From assembly GCA_963782985.1 (NCBI GenBank), contig CAWALU010000012.1, positions 248,001-312,000 on the forward strand: a stretch of 64,000 nucleotides of DNA. The letters are read 5' to 3'. A program made the position numbers and the translations under genes. The DNA is from CAVSWT01 sp963782985 (lineage in GTDB: Bacteria; Bacteroidota; Ignavibacteria; Ignavibacteriales; Ignavibacteriaceae). The first letter of the stretch is position 1. The number at the start of each line of letters is the position of its first letter. The notes beneath the pieces were generated by a model. The model was not told where the DNA came from, ran no database searches, and worked only from the letters and a program-made list of their open reading frames with translations. Below, piece after piece: positions 45,045 through 53,202 of the stretch.

Positions 45045-45482
45045 CTATTTATCTGCAATTTCCGAACCAATTATCATCAATGAATCCTGAGCAATAATTG
45101 AATCATCTTTAAAAACTTTTAGTATTATTTTTAGATTATCCTTTTCATCTGTATTAATAATACTTTTTGAAAGCCCAATTTCACTATTCATCTTCACATC
45201 AAAAGCGCCGGATTGACTTGAACTTGAATTACCGGACTTCCCTTTTTTATTGGATGACAATGTGTAATTAATTTTAATTGGTTCAGAAGATTTATTTAAA
45301 AACATACCTTTTATTTCCATACTATTATCATCTTTATGCAAGATGATTTTTGCCTGATATTTCTTAAATAAATTCTCTGAATTATTATCATCAAATTTGT
45401 TGGGATTATTTTGACCCAAAGTTTCTGCTATTAAAAAAAAAGCAAACAGTATAAATATTTTTGTTAAAAATTTTAAATTCAT
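45045..45482 (-). CDS. csgH: CsgH-like curli assembly inhibitor
   Basis: The product has 145 residues. A signal peptide (MNLKFLTKIFILFAFFLIAETLG) is followed by a beta-sandwich with NYTLSSNKKGKSGNSSSSQSG and the later VFKDDSIIAQDSLMI. This spacing matches CsgH of alphaproteobacteria, the CsgC-type periplasmic inhibitor that stops curlin from polymerising too early. Its position after the two curlin genes agrees. Identity rests on the one central motif, so it is moderately sure. Confidence 0.7.
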   Translation of the reverse strand: MNLKFLTKIFILFAFFLIAETLGQNNPNKFDDNNSENLFKKYQAKIILHKDDNSMEIKGMFLNKSSEPIKINYTLSSNKKGKSGNSSSSQSGAFDVKMNSEIGLSKSIINTDEKDNLKIILKVFKDDSIIAQDSLMIIGSEIADK

Positions 45483-45500
45483 TTTGTCTTTATTAAAATA

Positions 45501-45527
45501 GCGCAGCCTGCATTTAACAGGCTGCGC
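45501..45527 (-). terminator. Hairpin between csgB-like and csgH-like genes
   Basis: A perfect 10-bp stem GCGCAGCCTG / CAGGCTGCGC around a 7-base loop, 8 bases beyond the csgB-like stop. The tail TATTTTAATAAAG is only weakly T-rich, so it could be an attenuator or an RNA-stability element. Confidence 0.7.
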
Positions 45528-45534
45528 AATAAAG

Positions 45535-46074
45535 CTACCTTAGTGGACCATCCACTATTTTTATTTTCATATCATTACCGTACTGCCTAACTTCATACTG
45601 CTTTGACTGCTGTCCGCTTTCAATTTGTGTAACTTCATTATTGTTACCGAATTGAAGAACAGCGTAAAACAAATTATCCCCATTTAACTGCTGATTGATA
45701 GTATTCTCTTTTCCGTATTGTGCAATAAAAGATTTATTATCATCGCCGTTTATTGTTAGATCATACGAGTTGTCATCTCCTTTTTGAATCGACGCTGATT
45801 TATTACCGCTACCATTTTGTTTTAAGTTTGCGGTGTTGCCATTGCCGAATTGAAGAATGATTGCGCTATTACCTTCAAACTGATTAGCAGAGTTAAATTG
45901 ATTTACATCTACAACTTGCTGAAGAATTGCTTTATCAATCAAATCAATATTTGAATTGAAAGAAGCGGGATTTTCAAGTTGTGCAATTTGTAAATCAATA
46001 CTCTTATTAGTTTGAGAAAAGGAAACCTGCCAGGCTAATAAAGTAATGAACAAGAACAATTTTAATATTTTCAT
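45535..46074 (-). CDS. csgB: Curlin repeat protein, CsgB-like nucleator
   Basis: The product has 179 residues: a signal peptide (MKILKLFLFITLLAWQVSFSQ) and about five curlin repeats of the form Q-x-G-x-x-N (IILQFGNGNTANLKQNGSGN, FIAQYGKENTINQQ, YAVLQFGNNNEVTQ), ending in a basic-tinged MKIKIVDGPLR. It is shorter than the CsgA-like protein and has a more divergent end. This suits the minor, nucleating curlin, but the CsgA/CsgB split is an inference. Confidence 0.8.
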   Translation of the reverse strand: MKILKLFLFITLLAWQVSFSQTNKSIDLQIAQLENPASFNSNIDLIDKAILQQVVDVNQFNSANQFEGNSAIILQFGNGNTANLKQNGSGNKSASIQKGDDNSYDLTINGDDNKSFIAQYGKENTINQQLNGDNLFYAVLQFGNNNEVTQIESGQQSKQYEVRQYGNDMKIKIVDGPLR

Positions 46075-46097
46075 TTTAGATCAACTTTTAAATTAAA

Positions 46098-46125
46098 TAG
46101 ACGGGAGCTTTTAAACTCCCATCTA
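46098..46125 (-). terminator. Hairpin between csgA-like and csgB-like genes
   Basis: TAGA-x-GGGAG and CTCCC-x-TCTA arms around an 8-base loop lie 15 bases beyond the csgA-like stop; the minus-strand tail TATTTAATTTAAAAG is partly T-rich. Confidence 0.65.
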
Positions 46126-46139
46126 TGTTGAAAAATGAA

Positions 46140-47015
46140 TTAGTTTTGAATTACAACAGATGTATTCGTTAGGCCGTCTTGAGTTACATTAGCAGAAGCG
46201 CCATCTGTCTGCAATAAATGCAAGGTATTGTTATCGCCAGCTTGGTCAACATTCAAAGTACTTCCTCCCAATGATTGACCCATTGGGTCTGCGTTCAGAC
46301 CCATGACAGTATTAAAATTACCATTTTGATAAATATTAGCGGTAGCACCACCGTCTTGAGTCAGTTGTGCAGCATTACTATTACCACCATACTGAAACAT
46401 TAGAGAATGGTTATTATCGCCGTTCTGGATAGAATTGGTTTTATTTGTACTTCCACGCATATCTTGATATGAATAATTATCAGAACCAGTTTGAACTATA
46501 TCACCTAAGTTGCCATTACGACCAGATATTTGCTCAGAATAATTATCAGAACCGATTTGGGTAACATTTAATTTAGAACTATAGTCGGTTCCAATGTATC
46601 CAAATGTTTGATGAGATTCGTTGGAATTTCCAACCTGGGAAATGGTACCTTTATTTCCGTTCCAACTTTTACCTGCTGTAAAGTACTGGATACCAATATT
46701 TTCGTTACCTTTTTGATCAATGGAACCTAAATGAGATGATTGATCACCACCCCAATCAAGAACCTTACCCAAGTTTTCATCACCAAATTGTGTTACAGTC
46801 GCAACTCCTCCTGCATAAGAACCAGTCAATATTTGTTCAATTACAGCTTCATTTTTATCACCATCCTGTAAAATTGTAGCAGTATGCTTACTAGCGTTTT
46901 GTGTTACTGAAGCATCATTAGTTCCACCGCTTTGTGTTACTGTTGCAGTATTAACTTGTCCAAATGTATAACCACACATAAGAACGATTACGAAAAGAGC
47001 AAATAGTTTTTGCAT
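46140..47015 (-). CDS. csgA: Major curlin, CsgA-like amyloid subunit
   Basis: The product has 291 residues. After a signal peptide (MQKLFALFVIVLMCGYTFGQ) about 11 curlin repeats follow, each with the S/T-V/I-x-Q-x-G-x-x-N pattern: TVTQSGGTNDASVTQ, ATILQDGDKNEAVIEQ, KLNVTQIGSDNYSEQ, NIYQNGNFNTVMG. These form the beta-solenoid of extracellular curli amyloid. The gene is nearly twice as long as E. coli CsgA. GGAG precedes the ATG. The upstream 332 bases contain several hairpins. Confidence 0.9.
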   Translation of the reverse strand: MQKLFALFVIVLMCGYTFGQVNTATVTQSGGTNDASVTQNASKHTATILQDGDKNEAVIEQILTGSYAGGVATVTQFGDENLGKVLDWGGDQSSHLGSIDQKGNENIGIQYFTAGKSWNGNKGTISQVGNSNESHQTFGYIGTDYSSKLNVTQIGSDNYSEQISGRNGNLGDIVQTGSDNYSYQDMRGSTNKTNSIQNGDNNHSLMFQYGGNSNAAQLTQDGGATANIYQNGNFNTVMGLNADPMGQSLGGSTLNVDQAGDNNTLHLLQTDGASANVTQDGLTNTSVVIQN

Positions 47016-47054
47016 TTTTTTCTCCGATTTGTTTTGTTAACAATTATTTAATTT

Positions 47055-47070
47055 AAACTCTTGCGAGTTT
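47055..47070 (-). promoter_or_regulatory. Small hairpin in the csgA-like leader
   Basis: AAACTC and GAGTTT arms around TTGC, about 40 bases before the csgA-like ATG. Confidence 0.4.
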
Positions 47071-47079
47071 GCCCTACTA

Positions 47080-47106
47080 AAGAGGATGCTGTTGCAGCAT
47101 TCTCTT
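47080..47106 (-). terminator. Strong hairpin in the csgG-csgA gap
   Basis: AGAG-x-ATGCTG pairs with CAGCAT-x-CTCT around a 3-base loop (11 bp including one weak pair). On the minus strand it is followed by TTTAGTAG. It lies 65 bases before the csgA-like start and could act as an attenuator separating csgEFG from the curlin genes. Confidence 0.55.
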
Positions 47107-47210
47107 AATTGTTAACAACCCGCTGGCATCGAATTGTTACTGTTTACTCCAATAAATATTTCATTATATTAGAGCGGAATTTTGGTGGCGTTAGAGTTTG
47201 TACAGGATCC

Positions 47211-47233
47211 TTCTTTACATTTTGTGTAAAGAA
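47211..47233. other. 9-bp hairpin in the csgG-csgA gap
   Basis: TTCTTTACA and TGTAAAGAA around TTTTG. No T tract is adjacent on the minus strand. With the hairpin at 47261-47278 (ACAGAC / GTCTGT, T-rich on plus) it shows that this 332-base gap is structured; no reading frame here looks real. Confidence 0.4.
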
Positions 47234-47346
47234 AGCCTCTCTAGCGCTGCCTTTTTTTATACAGACTGCCAGGTCTGTTTTTCTTTTTCATATACTGCCC
47301 GCTAACACCTCCTTTTAATTCTTCGTTTTAGTTAATTGATATAGTT

Positions 47347-47700
47347 TTATTTACCGAAATAGAAAGAAAATCCTGCTTTCATTCCCCAGAAATAATCATT
47401 TAAATCGCCATGCTTTAATCCATCAATTTTATCATTAAGAATGAATTGATTGGTAAGCATAAAGTTTAATCCCAATCTTGTCCTCAAGCATATATTCAGC
47501 GCCTACTCCGCTAATTATAAACGGATAAATGTTATTGCTAAATTTTAACAGCGATTCATCTTCAATAGAAACTCCGAATCCTAAAACGGCGATACGGAGT
47601 AAATTCATTTAGCGGAAAGAAATTATATTTTGCCTGCAGTCCCGCATAATTAAAAGTTTTACTTAAATAGTTTTCGCTGTAAAGCTGGTAACGTCCTAAG
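47347..47700 (-). pseudogene. Displaced C-terminal domain of CsgG
   Basis: On the minus strand, directly after the csgG frame stops, three frames in turn spell NLNLGRYQLYSENYLSKTF and NYAGLQAKYNFFPLNEFTPY, then IAVLGFGVSIEDESLLKFS, then MLTNQFILNDKIDGLKHG and a terminal MKAGFSFYFGK. The needed shifts are near 47714-47718 (one extra base in a T run), 47590-47595 and 47465-47467. This is a small outer-membrane-barrel-like tail that CsgG proteins of related bacteria carry. Confidence 0.8.
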
Positions 47701-48729
47701 TTAAGATTTAAAGAAAAATTCTGGGATAAGAGCAGCTTTCAATTCAATTTCACCTGCGGCTCTTGTTAAAGGATTTGAATAATCACCCGAATAAGTTTGA
47801 GTTCCAAAATTTAAACCCACACCCCAATTAGGTCTTGCCGCTAAAAGAGTTCTTCCATAAATATCAGAGTTTTCGTCTTTAATTTTTTCTGTTTCATAAT
47901 CTTTAATGACTTTTGAATTTATATCATTAGCATTTTGCAATTGCCACAAACCATCTTTCAAACCTTCAATAACCAAACCTTGCACAGCTTTTTCAATCGC
48001 TTCAGTTACGCACATTTCCGGCGGCTCGTTGTAGCTGTAACCGGATTCTGCTTCCAGCAATCTTTTGAAGGAAACGTATTTGAAAAGTCCAACATCAACA
48101 AGCTGCGAAAGAACAGTTTTTGTGGTGTAAACAGTTTTTAAAATTCTGCCGTTTTGCGTGGAAATTGCGCGAAGATAAATTGTAACTCTGTCTTGTCTGT
48201 ATTGCCCGGAAGCGCCGATCCCAAAATATTTAATTCCAGCGCCGCCAGTTAAAATATTTGTATCGTAAGATATGATTCCGCCTTCAAGAATAACCCCGGC
48301 AAATAATAGCGGAGGCAGTAATTGATCCTGCTCGTTATTTTGTCCAAGATATTCCGCGCGGCTGGAACGTATAATTTTTCTTTCATTTAATAAATTAGAA
48401 AGACCTTCTCTTTCAATGGGAATAAACCATCCGGATTCTTCCAGCGCTTTTAATAAAATTGAGGTTGCGCCTTGTGTTACAGCGGTTGACCAGCTTGTTC
48501 CGTTGGCGGTTGCTTTGTATTGTCCCGTTTGGTCGCGGAATTTATAAACAGCGGCGACTATTTTATCTTTAGCCGCGGGGAGAGATTTTAACTCTTTATT
48601 TATTGGAGACAGCTCGCCCATTTTTGCGCGCGTTGTTTCCATAGCCGGGATCATTTGCGAGCAGCCGTTTGCAATTATCAGCAATGCTGTAATCGTTAAA
48701 AGGTAAATTATAATTTTATGTTTTTTCAT
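47701..48729 (-). CDS. csgG: Curli secretion pore CsgG, C-terminally truncated by frameshift
   Basis: The product has 342 residues. The lipobox IIANGC follows a signal, as in CsgG, which forms the nonameric outer-membrane curli exporter. The core has IVAAVYKFRDQTGQYK, WFIPIEREGLSNLLNERKI, VILEGGIISYDTN and GQYRQDRVTIYLRAISTQNGRIL, complete to about residue 270. Beyond that, the extension NWGVGLNFGTQTYSGDYSNP starts an additional domain whose remainder is out of frame (47347-47700). The pore core itself should be intact. Confidence 0.93.
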   Translation of the reverse strand: MKKHKIIIYLLTITALLIIANGCSQMIPAMETTRAKMGELSPINKELKSLPAAKDKIVAAVYKFRDQTGQYKATANGTSWSTAVTQGATSILLKALEESGWFIPIEREGLSNLLNERKIIRSSRAEYLGQNNEQDQLLPPLLFAGVILEGGIISYDTNILTGGAGIKYFGIGASGQYRQDRVTIYLRAISTQNGRILKTVYTTKTVLSQLVDVGLFKYVSFKRLLEAESGYSYNEPPEMCVTEAIEKAVQGLVIEGLKDGLWQLQNANDINSKVIKDYETEKIKDENSDIYGRTLLAARPNWGVGLNFGTQTYSGDYSNPLTRAAGEIELKAALIPEFFFKS

Positions 48730-48838
48730 TTTTAATTTTTTTTAATTAATAATTTTCTATCAGTCATTCAGGCGGAATCTTTTTATCGTTTATGTAAACT
48801 TTTCCTTAAAAAACTTGCAGAATGACAACTACTAAAAA

Positions 48839-49270
48839 TCAATAATACGGCACAATTACATTAGTTTCATTTCCACTGTTCACGTCTAAAATATTAATAA
48901 TAATTCCTTCATTAGCCGGCGAAACGTCAATTATATAATCGCCCAATTCGTAATGTCCTTCAGTTAATTGATTATCGCCAAAAGCCGACTGCACAAGCTG
49001 ACGCGAAAGCTGACTTAAAATTTGTCTGTTTAAACTTTGCTGAAAATCAGCCAAAGGATCGGAATTGTAATAACTGCTGGCGCTGGTTCCGCTTTCAGTA
49101 AAAGTATTTTGCGCCTGGGCTTCATTATAAAGCCATGAAGCGTTATAGGGATTTCCTCCAACAAACGATGGATTAATTGGATAGTAAACCAACTCCTGCG
49201 CGTTCGTAATGCCGGAGGAAATTATTATGCCGAGTGAAATAAATAGAAAATAGAAATATAGTTTTTGCAT
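48839..49270 (-). CDS. csgF: Curli assembly factor CsgF
   Basis: CsgF is secreted through CsgG and anchors the nucleator. The 143 residues have a signal peptide and then the N-terminal signature YYPINPSFVGGNPYNASWL that plugs into the CsgG channel, followed by QSLNRQILSQLSRQL and a closing beta segment GDYIIDVSPANEGIIINIL. Confidence 0.92.
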   Translation of the reverse strand: MQKLYFYFLFISLGIIISSGITNAQELVYYPINPSFVGGNPYNASWLYNEAQAQNTFTESGTSASSYYNSDPLADFQQSLNRQILSQLSRQLVQSAFGDNQLTEGHYELGDYIIDVSPANEGIIINILDVNSGNETNVIVPYY

Positions 49271-49301
49271 TAGCTCCTCAAAATTTTATTCATTTAATGT
49301 C

Positions 49302-50255
49302 CTAAAAAATGCCGCTCCCTTTCATCTCATCGCCGTTCAATTCTTTTTGAATTTCTTCATAGTTCTGCAAATAATTCATCGAAAGCTGCACCGCATAATC
49401 CGCCAGTTCTTCAATAAGTTCATATCTTGTCTGTAATCTGTTTTCAAAAATTTCTGTGTCATTTATTTTAATTGAAACCTGCGTGCCGAGACTGGGCAGC
49501 GGCTTCTCCGATATAATTATTGTAAAATCACTTAAAGCCTGGGGACTCTCCCACTTCTGATAAAACAAATCGTAAAAATCATGTCCAAGTTTTGTTTGTG
49601 TCTCATCTACAACCAAGCCTTCAATTTCAATATCCTTAAATTCTTTTTTTATTTTTTTGTTAGAAGCCGCAGCCGAGTCAAAAGTTTTCACCTCGCTATT
49701 TGCTTCAATATTTTGTTTCTGATTTTCAGTTGATTTCAAAAATGGTTCCAAACTTTTTTTAGCCGCAATATTTTTTTGATTATATGTATTATCAATCATC
49801 ATTTGCAGAGTATCATGCACCAAATTATAAAACATTGGCAAAGCGCTTATCTTTTTTAATTTCAATTGATTCAGCTTTGTTTGTAGGAATTTGGAGCTAT
49901 CCCCGCCTAGAATAATTTTCGATTTTAAATCTTTAATTGAGTTTTCAAAAGAATTAATATCGCTCTCGTTTGCTCCAACCATTCGCTGAATAATTAAACT
50001 ATTATTTATTGTAGTATCTTTTTTCATCTTAACAAATTCATTATGCAGCGAATCTATTTGAGACAAGATTATCAATTTAATTTGATCGGCTAAATTTGGT
50101 TTGCTATTACTCTGGGCAAAATTATTTTGAGCAAAAAATATTATTAAGCAAATAAGTATCTGTTTACTAAAAATATATTTTATAGTTTTTTTTGATTTGG
50201 AAGTAACGAAAACCATTATATTCATATAATTAACTTTTTTCTTAACGCTGCCCAT
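49302..50255 (-). CDS. csgE: Curli export chaperone CsgE with long N-terminal extension
   Basis: The product has 317 residues. The last 110 are a CsgE domain: EIEGLVVDETQTKLGHDFYDLFYQKW, FTIIISEKPLPSLGTQVSI, NRLQTRYELIEELADYAVQ. CsgE of E. coli is about 130 residues, so about 200 extra residues precede it here: a signal-like hydrophobic segment (ILICLIIFFAQNNFAQ) and a helical, charged region. CsgE caps CsgG on the periplasmic side. The start is uncertain: Met 11 or Met 14 could also be used; the first ATG has AAGGGA very close to it. Confidence 0.87.
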   Translation of the reverse strand: MGSVKKKVNYMNIMVFVTSKSKKTIKYIFSKQILICLIIFFAQNNFAQSNSKPNLADQIKLIILSQIDSLHNEFVKMKKDTTINNSLIIQRMVGANESDINSFENSIKDLKSKIILGGDSSKFLQTKLNQLKLKKISALPMFYNLVHDTLQMMIDNTYNQKNIAAKKSLEPFLKSTENQKQNIEANSEVKTFDSAAASNKKIKKEFKDIEIEGLVVDETQTKLGHDFYDLFYQKWESPQALSDFTIIISEKPLPSLGTQVSIKINDTEIFENRLQTRYELIEELADYAVQLSMNYLQNYEEIQKELNGDEMKGSGIF

Positions 50256-50402
50256 TCCCTTATATTTCTTTTTTTTAAGGAGGATTAAAAAGAAGAAATA
50301 TTTTGTTAGCGCTCAACTCTAAACTATATAGAAGGAAAAAATTGAATTATAGAAAATGAAAAATAAAAAATAGTTTGAGTTTTTTAGTTATCATGATGAA
50401 TA

Positions 50403-50418
50403 CACAATGAGTGTGCCA
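50403..50418 (-). promoter_or_regulatory. Sigma-54-like promoter candidate upstream of csgE
   Basis: On the minus strand TGGCAC, five bases, TTGT. It fits the -24/-12 sigma-54 layout except that the usual -12 GC is GT. It lies about 150 bases before the csgE start. Weak on its own. Confidence 0.3.
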
Positions 50419-50553
50419 GATGGAAATAGTAATTTTGAGGATAGATTTAATAACTGAATTTTAAAAAAATTGCATAAATAAATTTATTTTACTTCGATTC
50501 AAAAAAATAGATTTTTATTCATTAATATTGATATAATAAATATTAGAAGTTAA

Positions 50554-51633
50554 CTATTTTGTCGTAAATCCAATTTTTTCAATAAGAGGGCGAGCTTTTT
50601 CAGCATCTTTTTTTGATTCGAATGCAAGCCGAAAAGTGCCGCCGGTACCTTCGCGAATTTTAAGCAATTCAATATCTTTTATGTTTATTGAATTTTCGAA
50701 TAGCACAGTTGTAAGCTTACTTAAAACTCCCGGTTCATCTTTAACAAAAACAAATAAATCATATAGCGGACTTATAAACCCTTTAGTGTTTTTAGGAATT
50801 TCATCTCTCCTATTTCTTGCCGATTCAAAAATATTCTGAAGAGCTTTCAAATCTTTTTTCATAATTAAACTATCAATCTCAGTAAACTCTGATAGAAAAT
50901 TTATAAGCGCTTTTACAATTGCATCTTTGTTATGCTTTAAAACCGGTTTCCATATTTCATAATCACTGGAAGCAATGCGCGTCATATCTCTAAAACCGCC
51001 GGCGGCAAAATCGAGATAATTAATATTTTTATTTTCTCTCACCACAGTGTTTACCAAAGCCACTGAAAGCAGCTGCGGAAGGTGGCTTACTCTTGCAACT
51101 ATATCATCGTGGATATATGGATCTAAATATTTAATGCGTGAACCGAGACTTGTGATTAACTCCAACAGCAGCTTATAATTTTCTGTTTCAATTTTATTGC
51201 TTGATAAGATATAAACGGCATTTTCAAAAAGCAGCGGATCCGAATTTTCATAACCGCCTTTTTCTTTGCCGGTCATAGGATGTCCGCCAATATACTCCCC
51301 TTTTTCTTTTAAACGTTTCCATTTTTCTTCAAACACTGACTTAACTCCGCATACGTCGGTGATAATTGTTTTTTCACTAATAATAGGAGCCAGTTTTTCA
51401 AGCGCATCCAAAGAATTTTCAGTGGGAAGGCATAAAAAAATTATATCGCAATCTTTTGCGTCTTCTATTTTTTTTAATTTGAAATTAATAGTATTCTCTT
51501 TAAAAGCATTTTTTAATACTTCTGGTTTATCATAAGCGCTGATGTTTATTGATGAGCCGTAAGTTTTTAACGTCTTTGCAATTGATCCGCCGATTAACCC
51601 AAGACCAATTATTGAGATGTGTTTTATTTCCAT
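50554..51633 (-). CDS. tyrA: Prephenate dehydrogenase with C-terminal ACT domain
   Basis: The enzyme converts prephenate to 4-hydroxyphenylpyruvate for tyrosine. The 359 residues have the Rossmann motif IIGLGLIGGSIAKTLK, the conserved GGHPMTGKEKGGYENSD and HLPQLLSVALV, and a C-terminal ACT domain (about 285-355, FVFVKDEPGVLSKLTTVLFE) that probably gives feedback by tyrosine. No chorismate mutase is fused or adjacent. Confidence 0.92.
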   Translation of the reverse strand: MEIKHISIIGLGLIGGSIAKTLKTYGSSINISAYDKPEVLKNAFKENTINFKLKKIEDAKDCDIIFLCLPTENSLDALEKLAPIISEKTIITDVCGVKSVFEEKWKRLKEKGEYIGGHPMTGKEKGGYENSDPLLFENAVYILSSNKIETENYKLLLELITSLGSRIKYLDPYIHDDIVARVSHLPQLLSVALVNTVVRENKNINYLDFAAGGFRDMTRIASSDYEIWKPVLKHNKDAIVKALINFLSEFTEIDSLIMKKDLKALQNIFESARNRRDEIPKNTKGFISPLYDLFVFVKDEPGVLSKLTTVLFENSINIKDIELLKIREGTGGTFRLAFESKKDAEKARPLIEKIGFTTK

Positions 51634-51957
51634 ATTTTTTATTCGTGTTGTGGTATTAGTTTTTATATTTACAATTAGTTTTAGTTTTAGTTCTTAGTTC
51701 TTTGTCATAAGTCATTTGTTGTTAGCAAATTTGTAGATCGTTATTTGCTTTTTGTTTTTTCGATTTTAGTTTGTTGACGAATAAAATAAGAGATATTAAG
51801 CCAATAAAAAAATGAGTATGATAGAATTTTGATTATTTTGATTCGGTTTGCTTATATTTTCAGTAAATTAATTGCACAACTTTTTAGGGTTTAAAGTTTT
51901 TACTATTATTTTTTCAAGGTAGTGCTATTCTATTTTCTATTTATAAATAAGCGATAA
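51634..51957. other. Intergenic region upstream of the ion operon
   Basis: About 324 AT-rich bases between two divergent genes. It contains a short imperfect tandem (TTTTAGTTTTAGTTCTTAG, 51677-51697). No riboswitch-like domain, gene or clear hairpin was recognised. It must hold the divergent promoters of tyrA and the ion operon. Confidence 0.5.
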
Positions 51958-53202
51958 ATGACCCCCGTTATTGTTTTTCTTATAGTATTGATTTTAGGCT
52001 ATGTAAGCACAAACCTAATATTCAGCAAAATGCAAAGCCGTTTTTACGTCCCTTCCGGAATTGAATATATTTTTCTTGGAATTTTACTTGGACCTTCATT
52101 TTCAAATTGGATTACAAAAACTTTTCAATTTAGTTACCCTCAAATAATAACCAATGAAATTCTTTTGCAATTAAGCCCCGGCATTTCCGCCGCTATCGGA
52201 TTTGTGGGATTGACTTACGGTTTAAAATTTAAATTTAAAAATTTTGCAAAAGTTGAACCTGAGCATTACCGCTTAATATTTGCAGATATAATTGTAAGTA
52301 TAATTTTAATAGGCGGCGCTTCTTTTGGTTTGCTTTATTATTTTTTTTATGACGGCGAAAATTTATTAGAAATTATAGCCGCCGCCTATGCCTTAAGTAT
52401 TATGGGTGGAGTAACTTCTCACTATTTAATAGACGTTGTAATTAAGCGTTATAATTTAAATGGAAAAATCTCTAACGCGTTAAGCAATGTCGCGGCGCTT
52501 AATGTAAATTTTAACATTTTTATTTATGGAATTTTGTTCAGCATAATTCATTTAGGCGCAAGCGATAAAATAAACTTTACTCCAACTGAATGGGTTGTGG
52601 TCAGCATTTTACTTGCGGTAATTGTTGGAATTTTATTTTTTATTTTTATTGGACGCGAGCAGGATGAAAATAAACTTTTTGTAGCCGTATTGGGTATTGC
52701 AATTTTCACAAGCGGAACGGCATATTTTTTAAATTTCTCTCCTCTTTATATGAATTTTATTTTGGGAGTGATTTTAACTAACCTTTCAAAAATTAGCGAC
52801 AAAATTTATTCTTCATTAAATAGACTTATGCACCCCTTTGGAATTTTAATTGTAATTATGGCTGGCTTCTATTGGGCGCCTTCCGGTCTTTGGGTTTTTA
52901 TTTTTTCAGTTATTGGATTTATTCTTTTAAGATTTTATGCTAAAAGATTTTCGGGTTATCTAGCTTATAAAACTTCTTATGACCGCGATAAACTTCAACT
53001 TGAAATTGGACGAGGATTATTCCCTTCGGATATAGTTGTTGCCGCGATGGTTATTGATTACATAAATGTTTATCAAAATCAATTTACCCCGATTGTAGTT
53101 AGCTGCATTCTTTCTGCTTTAATTTTTTATTCCATCATTGGATTTTCCACCACAAAAAATTATTTAATTGATGTGGGCGAAATTAAAGGAGAGAATGAAT
53201 GA
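51958..53202 (+). CDS. Cation/proton antiporter-like membrane protein, possible inactive partner
   Basis: The product has 414 residues and about 12 hydrophobic segments with CPA-type marks such as FLGILLGPSFSNW and AAIGFVGLTYGLKFKF. In the helix that carries the ion-binding Asp in this superfamily, the sequence is VAALNVNFNIF, with Asn182 where the next protein in the operon has Asp208. If so it may not transport, and could instead be a regulatory or structural subunit. Its stop overlaps the next start by four bases (ATGA). It heads the operon. No Shine-Dalgarno is obvious. Confidence 0.75.
   Translation: MTPVIVFLIVLILGYVSTNLIFSKMQSRFYVPSGIEYIFLGILLGPSFSNWITKTFQFSYPQIITNEILLQLSPGISAAIGFVGLTYGLKFKFKNFAKVEPEHYRLIFADIIVSIILIGGASFGLLYYFFYDGENLLEIIAAAYALSIMGGVTSHYLIDVVIKRYNLNGKISNALSNVAALNVNFNIFIYGILFSIIHLGASDKINFTPTEWVVVSILLAVIVGILFFIFIGREQDENKLFVAVLGIAIFTSGTAYFLNFSPLYMNFILGVILTNLSKISDKIYSSLNRLMHPFGILIVIMAGFYWAPSGLWVFIFSVIGFILLRFYAKRFSGYLAYKTSYDRDKLQLEIGRGLFPSDIVVAAMVIDYINVYQNQFTPIVVSCILSALIFYSIIGFSTTKNYLIDVGEIKGENE

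Noticed and set aside
47109..47318. A 69-codon plus-strand frame in the csgG-csgA gap
   Set aside because: No ribosome site, no family features and it covers several inverted repeats; more likely an untranslated leader on the opposite strand.
47285..47325. AAGGAGGTG on the minus strand with a following 16-codon frame
   Set aside because: The spacing to the ATG is about 16 bases, too long, and the peptide is very short; no support for a leader peptide.
51634..51957. A possible c-di-AMP (ydaO-type) riboswitch before the K+ genes
   Set aside because: The region is AT-rich and none of the conserved GC-rich stems of that class could be found.
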